From the NCBI GenBank assembly GCA_963703175.1, contig OY969794.1:1674001-1738000 (forward strand): 64,000 nt of DNA, in the 5' to 3' direction. The position numbers and the translations under genes are program-made. The DNA comes from VRUE01 sp963703175. Its GTDB lineage: Bacteria > Actinomycetota > Thermoleophilia > Solirubrobacterales > 70-9. The notes below the pieces were generated by a model. It saw only the letters and a list, made by a program, of their open reading frames with translations, searched no databases and was not told where the DNA came from. This document shows, piece by piece, positions 26,561 to 35,313 of this stretch (position 1 is the first letter of the stretch; the number at the start of each line of letters is the position of its first letter).

Positions 26561-28584
26561 GCGCGGAGAGCGCCGAGAAGCGGGCGGATGAGTTGCGTCG
26601 CGAGCTCGCGGTCCACAACCGCAGCTACTACGTCCTCGACGAACCGACGATCGGCGACGACGAGTACGACGCGTTGCTCGACGAGCTGCGCGCGATCGAG
26701 GCCGAGCATCCGCAGCTGCAGACGCCGGATTCGCCGACTCAGCGGGTCGGGGCGCCGCCGCTAGACCGCTTCGAGCAGGTCGAGCATGTCGAGCAGATGC
26801 TCTCGCTGGGCAACGCCCGCAACGAGGAGGAGCTGCGCGCCTGGGAGAACCGCCTCGCCAACTACCTCAAACGCCTGGACATCGCCGCCTCGCAGTTCAA
26901 CTACACGACCGAGCCCAAGATTGACGGGCTGGCGATCTCGCTCACCTACGAGGATGGCGTCCTCGCGCGCGGCGCCACCCGGGGCGATGGCCGGGTCGGT
27001 GAGGACGTCACGCAGAACCTGCGCACGATCGGCTCGGTGCCGTTGCGGATTCACGACGCACCGGAGCTGATCGAAGTGCGTGGCGAGGTCTACCTACCGA
27101 TCGCGGCCTTCAAAGCCCTCAACGAGCGTCGCGCGGCTGCTGAGGAACCGACCTTTGCCAACCCGCGTAACTCGGCTGCGGGCTCGATTCGGCAGCTCGA
27201 TCCGGCGCTGGCCGCGGAACGGCCGCTCTCGACCTGGTGTTACGGGATCGGGGCGGTCCGCGGACTCGACCTCGCCACCCACATGGACGAGGTCGAGTGG
27301 CTGGACGAGCGCGGCTTTAAGGTCAATCCCGACACCGCCCATCACGGGGGGGTGGAGGGGGTAGTGGAGCGTTGCCACTGGTGGGAGGAGCGGCGCGACA
27401 CGCTCGACTACGAGATCGACGGCGTCGTCGTCAAGGTCGACGAGCGGGCACTGTGGCGGGAGCTGGGCGTGGTCGGGCGCGAGCCGCGCTGGGCGATCGC
27501 CTGGAAGTTCCCGCCGACGACGGCGACGACGAGGATGAACAGCGTCGTTTGGAACGTCGGCCGCACCGGCCACCTGGTGCCGTTCGCGATGTTGGAGCCG
27601 GTCCACGTCGGCGGCGTCACGGTCAGCACCGCCACCCTCCACAACGAGGAGGACCTGGCGCGCAAGGACGTGCGGCCCGGCGACGAGGTGGTCGTGATGC
27701 GGGCCGGCGACGTAATCCCACAGGTCGTCTCGCCGATGATCCAGAAACGCGAGAACAAGAGCGCGCGCAAGCCGAAGCCGCCGAGGAAATGCCCGGCCTG
27801 CGGTACCGAGACGGTCAAGCCCGAGGGCGCCGTGTTCACGATCTGCCCCAATCGCACTGGCTGTCCCGGCCAGTCCTTCCAGCACGTCAAGCACTTCGTC
27901 AGCAAGGGGGCGATGGACATCGACGGCTTCGGTGAAAAGCAGGCGATGCGTTTCCTCGAGGAGGGCCTGATCGCCGACGTCGCCGATATCTACGACCTGA
28001 CGGAGGAGCGGTTGGTGGGGATGGAGCGCTTTGCCGAGGTCTCCGCCCGCAATCTGCTCGCGGCAATCGACGGCTCGCGCCAGAGGCCTTTCAAGCGCGT
28101 CCTCTACGCGCTTGGCCTGCCGGGGGTTGGCTACGTCACCGCCGAGGCCCTGGCCGACCACTTCGGTTCGATCGACGTACTGCACGAGGCAGATCCTGAG
28201 CAGATCGAGGAGGTGGAGGGGGTCGGCCCGATCATGGCGGTGCAGATCGTCGAGTCGCTGGCCGACGAGCCCACCTGGGAGCTGGTCGAGAAGCTGCGCG
28301 AGAAGGGCCTGCGATTGGAGGCCGACGAGTCCGAACGGCGGCCCGAGAGCGGTCCGCTGGAGGACATGACCGTTGTCCTCACCGGCACCTTGCCCGAGCT
28401 GACCCGCGAGGAGGCGGCGGCCTTGGTCAAGTCGGCCGGCGGCAAAGTCGTCAACTCGGTCTCGAAGAAGACCGACTACGTCGTCGCTGGCGAGAACCCG
28501 GGCTCGAAGCTGGCCAAAGCGGAGAAATTCGAGATCGAGATCCTCGACGAAGCTGGTCTGCGGAAGCTGCTGGAGCCTCAGTAG
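26557..28584 (+). CDS. ligA: NAD-dependent DNA ligase
   Basis: 675 aa, standard length. Adenylation-domain Lys in TEPKIDGLAIS, OB fold, a four-Cys zinc finger (CPACG to CPNRTGCPG), helix-hairpin-helix repeats and a C-terminal BRCT domain (MTVVLTGTLPELTREEAAAL). Seals nicks in replication and repair. The GTG start overlaps the surE stop, suggesting coupling. Confidence 0.96.
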   Translation: MSAESAEKRADELRRELAVHNRSYYVLDEPTIGDDEYDALLDELRAIEAEHPQLQTPDSPTQRVGAPPLDRFEQVEHVEQMLSLGNARNEEELRAWENRLANYLKRLDIAASQFNYTTEPKIDGLAISLTYEDGVLARGATRGDGRVGEDVTQNLRTIGSVPLRIHDAPELIEVRGEVYLPIAAFKALNERRAAAEEPTFANPRNSAAGSIRQLDPALAAERPLSTWCYGIGAVRGLDLATHMDEVEWLDERGFKVNPDTAHHGGVEGVVERCHWWEERRDTLDYEIDGVVVKVDERALWRELGVVGREPRWAIAWKFPPTTATTRMNSVVWNVGRTGHLVPFAMLEPVHVGGVTVSTATLHNEEDLARKDVRPGDEVVVMRAGDVIPQVVSPMIQKRENKSARKPKPPRKCPACGTETVKPEGAVFTICPNRTGCPGQSFQHVKHFVSKGAMDIDGFGEKQAMRFLEEGLIADVADIYDLTEERLVGMERFAEVSARNLLAAIDGSRQRPFKRVLYALGLPGVGYVTAEALADHFGSIDVLHEADPEQIEEVEGVGPIMAVQIVESLADEPTWELVEKLREKGLRLEADESERRPESGPLEDMTVVLTGTLPELTREEAAALVKSAGGKVVNSVSKKTDYVVAGENPGSKLAKAEKFEIEILDEAGLRKLLEPQ

Positions 28585-29816
28585 GAGGCGACTGCGGCGG
28601 CGATCTTGTCTTGCTCGTAGTGGGCGAGGGAGAGGTCGCTGACCCCGTTCATCAGGATCGAAAAGATCATTTTCCTGCCGCTGCGGTTAAAGCAGTAACC
28701 GGAGAGGGCGCTGACCCCGGTCAGGGTGCCGGTCTTGGTGCGGCAGCGGCCGTAGGCAGCGGTGCCGTGCATGCGATCGGCAACGGTCCCCTCGTGCCCG
28801 GTCAGGGCCAGGTCCTGGATGAATTCATCGCCGACCGGGGACTCTTGCATCGCCCGCAGGAGCCCCACTACCTGCGCCGGAGAGGCGAGATTGCCGTGTG
28901 TGAGTCCCGATCCGTCGACCGCCTGGATACCTGAGCCGTGACTGCGGGCAAAGCGCTCGACCACTGCCGTTCCGGCGGCAGTGGTGCCGGCGCCGCCGAA
29001 ACGAGCGCCGAGCAGCTTGGCCAGCATCTCGGCGAAGAAGTTGTTGGAGTAGACGTCGGTTGCCTCGACCAGTTGCGACATGGTCGGCGAGCGCACGGTG
29101 GCAAGCGTTTCAGCGCCTGCCGGAGTGACGGCCCGCGCGACTTGGGTGCGAATGGTGACGTCGGAGGAGCGCAGCGCATTCGCGAGCTTCGTCGCCGCAA
29201 GTATCGCCGGGTCGGAAGTGAAGCCTTCGCTGATCGAGCCGCGGTAGCCGGAGTCGAAGGAGAGCCCGGAGAGCGGGCCTATGTAGGGGCTGGTCGCGTA
29301 GCCGGAGTCGGCAACGCCGCGCACCCGGTCAAAGACGGTGTCGTCGGCGTAGAGCCTCCCCGTGACTTGCCGGACGCCGGCCGACCGCAGTTGAGCCCTG
29401 AGGGCAAGCAGGTTCGTGCCGACACCGCCGCCGTAGCGGTTATAGAAGGAGGGGACACCGAGCGCCGGATCGCCCCCGCCCTGTAGGTAGAGGCTGCCGT
29501 GCAGGACGCCGTTCAGGCCGATCGTCCCGTCGGTGAGCAGCTTGGTGACGATGCGGTATTCGGATCCGAACCGGGAGAGGGCAGTCGACGTCGTGAACAG
29601 CTTCGTGTTCGAGGCCAGCGACCGCGGTCGCATCGCCGCCCGCGCACAGACCGGCTTGCCGCTTTCTGCATCGATCACGAACAATCCACTGGCCGATCCG
29701 CCTCCATAGACCAGCCGGCGCTTCATTTCCTGGCAGGCACTGCCAGCTCCATTGGCCACCGCCGGCAGCACGAACGCCAACAGCAATAGACCGATGAGGA
29801 TCGACGCACGTCTCAT
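28578..29816 (-). CDS. dacB: D-alanyl-D-alanine carboxypeptidase/endopeptidase (PBP4 family)
   Basis: 412 aa from the ATG at 29816; signal peptide RRASILIGLLLLAFVLPAVA. Penicillin-binding motifs in order: SNTK (SxxK), YSNN (SxN) and KTGT (KTG). A class C low-molecular-mass PBP that trims or cleaves peptidoglycan peptides outside the membrane. Its 3' end overlaps that of ligA by 7 bp. A GTG at 29831 is an alternative start. Confidence 0.88.
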   Translation of the reverse strand: MRRASILIGLLLLAFVLPAVANGAGSACQEMKRRLVYGGGSASGLFVIDAESGKPVCARAAMRPRSLASNTKLFTTSTALSRFGSEYRIVTKLLTDGTIGLNGVLHGSLYLQGGGDPALGVPSFYNRYGGGVGTNLLALRAQLRSAGVRQVTGRLYADDTVFDRVRGVADSGYATSPYIGPLSGLSFDSGYRGSISEGFTSDPAILAATKLANALRSSDVTIRTQVARAVTPAGAETLATVRSPTMSQLVEATDVYSNNFFAEMLAKLLGARFGGAGTTAAGTAVVERFARSHGSGIQAVDGSGLTHGNLASPAQVVGLLRAMQESPVGDEFIQDLALTGHEGTVADRMHGTAAYGRCRTKTGTLTGVSALSGYCFNRSGRKMIFSILMNGVSDLSLAHYEQDKIAAAVASY

Positions 29817-29859
29817 GGCTTGTTGCAACACAGAAGTGAGCCAAGGTAGCGGCAGATGC

Positions 29860-29953
29860 GGCTGGTGTGGGGGCTCCCTCGAACGGGCGGATACTCAAAG
29901 TTGCCGCGTCTTCCGCGGCAACTTGTCCGGGCGAGGGAGCCCCCACACCAGCC
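29860..29953. repeat. Palindromic element H between divergent dacB and patatin genes
   Basis: Perfect 22-bp outer arms (29860-29881/29932-29953) and a perfect 11-bp inner hairpin AAGTTGCCGCG-tcttc-CGCGGCAACTT (29898-29924). Linkers AACGGGCGGATACTCA (left) and GTCCGGG (right) are identical to element F on its minus strand; stems share only the closing CTCG/CGAG. Stem variation with kept pairing plus constant linkers points to a selected RNA or DNA structure. Confidence 0.85.
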
Positions 29954-29983
29954 TGCCCGGGGCGTCTGGGATAATCCGTGTTT

Positions 29984-31231
29984 ATGGGCAAGGTCGTCGA
30001 TATCGAGACTCCCACCCGCCGCAAACGCGGCAAGAGTCGTAAACGCCCCTCGAAGACCGCCCTAGTGCTCGGCGGTGGCGGCTTCACCGGCGGCGTCTAT
30101 GAGATCGGCGCCCTGCGCGCGCTCGACCTGCTGGCGGTCAACAGCACGGTCAACAGCTTCGACGTCTACGTTGGCACCAGCGCCGGCTCTTTCGTCGCCA
30201 CGATGCTCGCCAACGGCGTCACCCCAGACGAAATGATGCAGGTGATCAACAAGCGGGTTCCCTCGGACCTCGACGACCTCGACCTCGACAAGGTGCTGAA
30301 GTTCAACTACCTAGGCTTCCTGCAGAAGGCCGCCCTGTTGCCGCTGCGCTCAGTCGAACTGATGCGCAGGCTGGTGCAGATGGGGGATTTCTCGGTGATG
30401 GACATCGGCGTCGGTCTGGCCGAGGCGCTGCCGACCGGCCTTTACTCGGGCGGCGGAATAGCCGATTACGTCGAGCAATCACTCGCCGACGCCGGCCGCA
30501 TCAACGACTTTCGCCAGCTCGAATGCGAGCTGTATCTGACCGCGACCGACCTCGACACCTGCGAGCGACTCGTCTTTGGCGAGGAGGGTTGGGACGACGT
30601 GCCGATCTCCAAGGCGGTCGAGTGCTCGACCGCGCTGCCGGTCGTCTACAAGCCGGTCGATCTGAAAGGTCGCCAACTGGTCGACGGCGGTATCCGCTCG
30701 ACGACCAACGTCGACATTGCGGTGGAGAAGGGGGCGAAGTTCATCATCGTGGTGAACCCGCTTGTCCCCTACGTGAATGACTTCGAGCAGACGATCCCGA
30801 CCGTTTTCGGCAATCGCGTCCGCCGGGTCTCCGACATGGGTCTGCCGGCGATCGCCAATCAAGCGTTCCGTTTGATTGCCCATGCCCGCCTGCACGAGGC
30901 TGTCGCCCACTGGCAAGAGAAGTACCCGGGCGTCGACATCATCTTGGTCGAGCCTGAGCCCAACGACGAGCTGATGTTCGGCACGCCGATCATGGACTAC
31001 TCACGACGCCTGCGGATCGCCCGCCACGGTTTCGAGTCGGTCACCGCGACCCTCGCCCAGGACTACGACCGTTACAAGGAGACCGCCGAGCGTCACGGGC
31101 TTGAGATCTCCGAGCGCCGCGTTCGTCGTGCGGTCGAGCGTGCCTCCGAAGAGGAGCCCGAGCAGTCCTCGGCCTGGCGCCGCGTACTCGAGCAGACCAC
31201 CACCGCGCTGCTTCCCGGCGAAGCCTCTTAG
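29984..31231 (+). CDS. Patatin-like phospholipase
   Basis: 415 aa from the ATG at 29984. Oxyanion-hole GGGGFTGG, nucleophile elbow GTSAG and catalytic DGG are all visible, so it should be an active serine acyl hydrolase. The N-terminus is Arg/Lys-rich, the last ~60 residues charged; no signal peptide, so cytoplasmic or membrane-peripheral. GATAAT lies 8 nt upstream. Neighbouring fadD fits a role in recycling freed fatty acids. Confidence 0.85.
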   Translation: MGKVVDIETPTRRKRGKSRKRPSKTALVLGGGGFTGGVYEIGALRALDLLAVNSTVNSFDVYVGTSAGSFVATMLANGVTPDEMMQVINKRVPSDLDDLDLDKVLKFNYLGFLQKAALLPLRSVELMRRLVQMGDFSVMDIGVGLAEALPTGLYSGGGIADYVEQSLADAGRINDFRQLECELYLTATDLDTCERLVFGEEGWDDVPISKAVECSTALPVVYKPVDLKGRQLVDGGIRSTTNVDIAVEKGAKFIIVVNPLVPYVNDFEQTIPTVFGNRVRRVSDMGLPAIANQAFRLIAHARLHEAVAHWQEKYPGVDIILVEPEPNDELMFGTPIMDYSRRLRIARHGFESVTATLAQDYDRYKETAERHGLEISERRVRRAVERASEEEPEQSSAWRRVLEQTTTALLPGEAS

Positions 31232-31247
31232 GAGCCGGGCGTAGGCC

Positions 31248-33032
31248 TCAGCCGGCGTAGAGCTGCTCGATCTCGCTCTGGTGCTTGTCGGCGACGACGG
31301 CCCGCTTGACCTTTAGGGTCGGGGTCAGCTCGCCGCTTTCCTGCGAAAGGTCGCGGGGGAGGATCGCGATCTTCTTCACCTGCTCGACCCGGGCGAATTT
31401 CTCGTTGACCTTTGCCAGGTGCGCCTCGATCGCTTCGCGTACGCCGCCGTTGGCTGCGAGCTGTGCCGGGTCCTCCGGTAGCCCGTGCTCGCTCGCGTAA
31501 GCGACGGCTTCTTCGGGGTCGAGGGTGACCAGCGCCACTAGGTAAGGCCGGCGGTCGCCGACCACAACGCACTGGGAAACAAGCGGGTGCTGTTTGATCT
31601 CACCCTCGAGGTTGGCGGGGGTGATGTTCTTGCCTCCGGCGGTGATGATGATGTCCTTTTTGCGCCCGGTGATCGTGATGTAGCCCTCGGAGTCGATCGA
31701 GCCGAGGTCGCCGGTGTGCAGCCACCCGTCCACGATCGTCTCGCGGGTCGCCTCGTCATTCTTGTAATAGCCCTGGAAGACGTTGGGACCCTTGACCAGA
31801 ATCTCGCCGTCGTCGGCAATTTTCACCTCGCAGCCGGGGAAGGGTTTGCCGATCGTGCCGATCTTGAATTCTTCCGGCGTTGAGATCGTCGCTGCGGTTG
31901 AGGTCTCGGTCATCCCCCACCCCTCGAGCACGAGCACCCCGGCGGCGTCGAAGAAGCGCAGAATGTCGGGGCTGATCGGAGCCGCTCCGGAGACCGCGAG
32001 GCGCAGCTGGCCGCCGAAGAGGCCGCGGATTTTCGAGAGGACTTTGCTGTCGGCGAATTCGTATTGCTTGCGCAACAAGAAGCCGGGCTGGCGACCGGCC
32101 CTTTCGGCCTCACGCATCTTGCCCCCGACCCGGATCGACCAGTCGAAGATCGCCTTTTTGAGGCCGCCCTCTTTTTCCATGCTGCTGGTCGCGAGGGTGT
32201 AGATCTTCTCGAAGATTCGTGGCACCGAGGGGAAATAGGTCGGTTTCAGTTCGGCCAGGTTGGGCATGATCTTCAGCGGATCGCGCTCCCAGTAGGCGAT
32301 CGTCGCGCCGAGGTCGAAGCTGCCGAGCTGGATCAACAGGGCGAAGGAGTGGGCGAGGGGGAGGTAGAGATAGGTGACATCTTCGCCCTCGATCACGCTG
32401 TTTTGGTTGACCATGTCAAGCATCGCCCGGTAGTTGCCGTGGCTGATCACGCAGCCCTTCGGTGGCCCGGTCGTTCCCGAGGTGTAGATGAAGGTGGAGG
32501 TGTCCTCGGGGGTGACAGCGCGCCAGCGCTGCTCCCACTCGGCGGCGTCGCGGCTGGCGCCGCGTGAGGCCAAGTCTTCGAGCGAGATCGCGTCGTCGCT
32601 GCTGCCGGTCATCCTTACCACCTGCTCCAGCAGCGGAAGCCGGTCGCGCACGGCGCGGATCTTCTCTAGCTGTTCGTTGTCCTCGACCACGACGACTTTG
32701 GCGTCGGAGTTCTCCAGTACGTACTGGCACTCCTCCGACGAGTTCGTCTGGTAGATCGGGACGACCGTGGCGCCGATTGAAAGCGCGGCGAAGTCGAAAT
32801 AGGTCCACTCGGGCCGGGTGTTGGCAAGGATCGAGACCTTGTCGCCTTTGACGACGCCGAGGTCGATTAGGCCAAGGGCTAGCTCACGCACGGTCTCCTC
32901 AACTTCAACGAAGCTGCGCTTAACCCACTGCTCGCCGTCCTTGAACTGGATTGCCGGAGCGCTGCCATAGAGCTGCGCAGCACGCGGCAACAGGTCCGCG
33001 AGCGTGACCGATTTGGTTCCCCGCTCCTCCAC
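31248..33032 (-). CDS. Long-chain fatty acid-CoA ligase (AMP-forming)
   Basis: 594 aa. AMP-binding motif YTSGTTGPPKGC, A5-type GWGMTETS and the hinge segment GWLHTGDLG and ITITGRKKDIIITAGGKNI mark the FadD15/FAA1-like long-chain group. Activates fatty acids to acyl-CoA. TAGACT lies 7 nt before the GTG start (minus strand, 33040-33045), a leaderless pattern. Convergent with the patatin gene. Confidence 0.9.
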   Translation of the reverse strand: MEERGTKSVTLADLLPRAAQLYGSAPAIQFKDGEQWVKRSFVEVEETVRELALGLIDLGVVKGDKVSILANTRPEWTYFDFAALSIGATVVPIYQTNSSEECQYVLENSDAKVVVVEDNEQLEKIRAVRDRLPLLEQVVRMTGSSDDAISLEDLASRGASRDAAEWEQRWRAVTPEDTSTFIYTSGTTGPPKGCVISHGNYRAMLDMVNQNSVIEGEDVTYLYLPLAHSFALLIQLGSFDLGATIAYWERDPLKIMPNLAELKPTYFPSVPRIFEKIYTLATSSMEKEGGLKKAIFDWSIRVGGKMREAERAGRQPGFLLRKQYEFADSKVLSKIRGLFGGQLRLAVSGAAPISPDILRFFDAAGVLVLEGWGMTETSTAATISTPEEFKIGTIGKPFPGCEVKIADDGEILVKGPNVFQGYYKNDEATRETIVDGWLHTGDLGSIDSEGYITITGRKKDIIITAGGKNITPANLEGEIKQHPLVSQCVVVGDRRPYLVALVTLDPEEAVAYASEHGLPEDPAQLAANGGVREAIEAHLAKVNEKFARVEQVKKIAILPRDLSQESGELTPTLKVKRAVVADKHQSEIEQLYAG

Positions 33033-33064
33033 GGCGGGGAGTCTAGTGGACAGTTACCGTGGAG

Positions 33065-33250
33065 CTATACGGCTCGGGCGCTGCCTCGCTGCTGCCGTTC
33101 GGAGGTTTGTCGCAGCGATGTCTGAAAGAGCGACTTGTCGATGCGTCCGTGGAAGATCGGGACATGCATCTCAACGCATTTGCCGATCACCTCCTGCCGT
33201 TTCATGCGCAGCTCATCGGCAAGCTCGGACGGGGTGAGGTGATTGGCCAC
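33065..33250 (-). CDS. Small helix-turn-helix-like protein
   Basis: 61 aa from a GTG with GGGAGG 6 nt upstream. LTPSELADELRMKRQEVIGKCVEMHVPIFHGRIDKSLF looks like a winged-helix DNA-binding unit similar to excisionase/MerR-type heads. I recall similar short proteins in actinobacteria without assigned role. A strong promoter lies directly upstream, supporting expression. Confidence 0.6.
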   Translation of the reverse strand: MANHLTPSELADELRMKRQEVIGKCVEMHVPIFHGRIDKSLFQTSLRQTSERQQRGSARAV

Positions 33251-33285
33251 GGCGGACCTCCCAGGTAGTTGAAATCGGGTATCCC

Positions 33286-33314
33286 AGTTTTACCCCGGGG
33301 GGCGGACATGTCAA
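33286..33314 (-). promoter_or_regulatory. Consensus-like promoter for the small HTH gene
   Basis: On the minus strand TTGACA (33314-33309) is followed after 16-17 nt by TAAAAC/AAAACT, the closest match to a housekeeping promoter in the window. The plus-strand GATAAT (33319-33324) of the divergent thioredoxin-fold gene is 5 bp away. Confidence 0.6.
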
Positions 33315-33330
33315 CCGGGATAATGCAGCG

Positions 33331-34056
33331 GTGTCCGAAGCTGCCGCCACGCCGATCCCCCGCCGGGGCCGGCTCTGGGTGATCCTCGCGCTTGGCTTGG
33401 CGCTCGCAGGGCTGGGCTATGCGTTGGTTGATATCTCGACCAAGGAAGCCGGTCGCGACGTGGTCAGGCTCGAAGGTATCGCCACCGCGCAGGAGCTCTT
33501 CGGCGGCGTGCCCCAAGAAGGCGACCGGCTTGGTTCTGACGATGCGCCCGTCTCGATCCAAGTCTTTAACGACCTGCAATGCGGCAACTGCCGTGCGGAC
33601 TTCCTCGGCACGATCCCGGGCCTGGTCGAAAACTACGCGCGGCCTGGAACGGCAAAGCTCTTGATGCGCCACTACTCGGTCGCCGAGAATCCGCTTGAGC
33701 TCGGCTTCTTTGGTGCCGAGGCAGCGGCTCAACAAGGCTACGGCTGGCAGTACACCTACCTCTTCTTCGTCAACCAAGGCGAGGCCCAGCGGTTCGGGAT
33801 CGACAACGAGTTCATGGCCTCGGTGGCCGGCGCAATCGGTGAGCTCAACGTGCCCGAATGGCAGGAATATCTCGATAGCGAGGGCGGTACTAACGGCGCG
33901 ATCGCGCAGACGCTCGAAGGCTATGAAGACCTGGGTATGCGCCTCGGCATCCGCGCCGGACAGGCGATGGTCATCAGCGGCCCGGCGGGCACCCGCACGC
34001 TCCAGGACGGCCCCAGCCTGGCCCAGGCCGAACGGGCAATCGAAGCCGTCAGCTAA
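33331..34056 (+). CDS. Membrane-anchored DsbA/thioredoxin-fold protein
   Basis: 241 aa. One N-terminal helix (LWVILALGLALAGLGYALV) anchors an extracytoplasmic domain; VFNDLQCGNCRADF holds a CxxC redox pair (CGNC) of the Thioredoxin_4/DsbA type. Probably forms or isomerises disulfides in exported proteins. GATAAT sits 6 nt before the GTG start, with no Shine-Dalgarno. Confidence 0.8.
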   Translation: MSEAAATPIPRRGRLWVILALGLALAGLGYALVDISTKEAGRDVVRLEGIATAQELFGGVPQEGDRLGSDDAPVSIQVFNDLQCGNCRADFLGTIPGLVENYARPGTAKLLMRHYSVAENPLELGFFGAEAAAQQGYGWQYTYLFFVNQGEAQRFGIDNEFMASVAGAIGELNVPEWQEYLDSEGGTNGAIAQTLEGYEDLGMRLGIRAGQAMVISGPAGTRTLQDGPSLAQAERAIEAVS

Positions 34057-34060
34057 AAGC

Positions 34061-35248
34061 CTAGGCGACGCGCTTGAGTTGGGGCTGACTGCTCTTCGCC
34101 GCCCGCAGTGCGAGCTGGCTTGCCTCGGCCGCGCTCGCCCAGGAGACCTCGGAGAGGAGGCCTGGCGCGGCGACCATGTCGCCGGCGAGGAAGATGCCGT
34201 CGCCCCGGTCGACCGCCGGACGGTCGCGCCAGCTCTTACCGGGATAGTCGAGCGGCCCCGTGCGACCGTCCATTACTTGCCGTCGTCGCCAGGTCTCGCG
34301 CTTGCGCCAGTCGGGAAGCGAGGCGTCGAGCAAGCGATCGAGGCGCAGCGCCGCCGCCTCGGCGCTCTCGCCCGGGCGGAGCGGGAGTTGCGCCTGCACG
34401 AGCTCCTCCCCCGCGGGGGCGAGCGACGGGTCGGCGGCGCTGAAGCGCTCGATCCAACCGGCCTCGTCGAGGTCGGAAACGACGAACGGATCGCCACGGC
34501 GTCGGCTCAGACCGAGGTCTACGCAGACGGTATTGCCACCGGGCCAGGCGAGCGAGTCGTCGCCAAGTAGGGAGCGGGCATGCTCGAGCTCCGTGGCAAT
34601 GATCGTCGGCCCACTTGGCAAGGAGTCGACCCGGCAGCCGGTTTCGACTTCCACCCCGAGCTGCCGCACGCGGGCTTCGAGCGAGCCGACCAGGGCGCTC
34701 CAGCCGCCGATCAGGTAGCGAGCGGTAGGGGGTGGGCTGAGCAGGACCCGAACCGAGTGCTGCCAGACGAATGCTGCCGAGAGCTCGCCGGGATCGTGGT
34801 GGAAGGTGTAGACGCCGGCGGCAGCGGAGAGCATCTCCGCGGTGCGCTCGTCACTGTGAGCGGTGACCCAGCTACGGAAGTCGACATCGACCGGGGCCTT
34901 GCGTCCGCGCAGGCGCAACACCGAGGGCACCGTTCCGAGCGGCGGCGTGCGCCGCACCTTGCCCTGCCAGCGGAAGCGGATTCCCGAGAGCGGCGGCCCG
35001 GCGTAGGCCGGCAGCAGGTCACGCTCCACAAGCCAATCCCAAAAGGCGCCGTCCTTATAGATGACGTGGGGGCCGAGGTTGGCCTTGTAGGGGCCGGCGC
35101 TGCTGCGCGCGCGTCCGCCGAGAGCTTCGTGCGCCTCGAGCAGGCGTACTTTGTAGCCGTCCTCTGCGCAAGAGATAGCTGCGGTGAGGCCGGCGAGACC
35201 GCCGCCGACGATGGTGATCGGGTTTTTGCTGCCGTTCTGTCGTTCCAT
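34061..35248 (-). CDS. FAD-dependent amine oxidase/phytoene desaturase-like protein
   Basis: 395 aa from the ATG at 35248, which has GAGGAGG 5 nt upstream; a longer TTG start at 35272 is less likely. TIVGGGLAGLTAAIS is the dinucleotide-binding motif and GIFLAGDMVAAPGLLSE the C-terminal FAD contact. Substrate unknown. It diverges from a MocR-type regulator, which may control it. Confidence 0.8.
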   Translation of the reverse strand: MERQNGSKNPITIVGGGLAGLTAAISCAEDGYKVRLLEAHEALGGRARSSAGPYKANLGPHVIYKDGAFWDWLVERDLLPAYAGPPLSGIRFRWQGKVRRTPPLGTVPSVLRLRGRKAPVDVDFRSWVTAHSDERTAEMLSAAAGVYTFHHDPGELSAAFVWQHSVRVLLSPPPTARYLIGGWSALVGSLEARVRQLGVEVETGCRVDSLPSGPTIIATELEHARSLLGDDSLAWPGGNTVCVDLGLSRRRGDPFVVSDLDEAGWIERFSAADPSLAPAGEELVQAQLPLRPGESAEAAALRLDRLLDASLPDWRKRETWRRRQVMDGRTGPLDYPGKSWRDRPAVDRGDGIFLAGDMVAAPGLLSEVSWASAAEASQLALRAAKSSQPQLKRVA

Positions 35249-35313
35249 GACGTCCTCCTCAGCCGTGGACAACGCACTCTACGGACAGACTGGTTCGATA
35301 TACAGTTCCAGTA

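Noticed and set aside
27094..28185. 363-codon open frame antisense to ligA
   Set aside because: Low-complexity His/Arg/Asp-rich translation typical of high-GC antisense frames; ligA is complete on the other strand.
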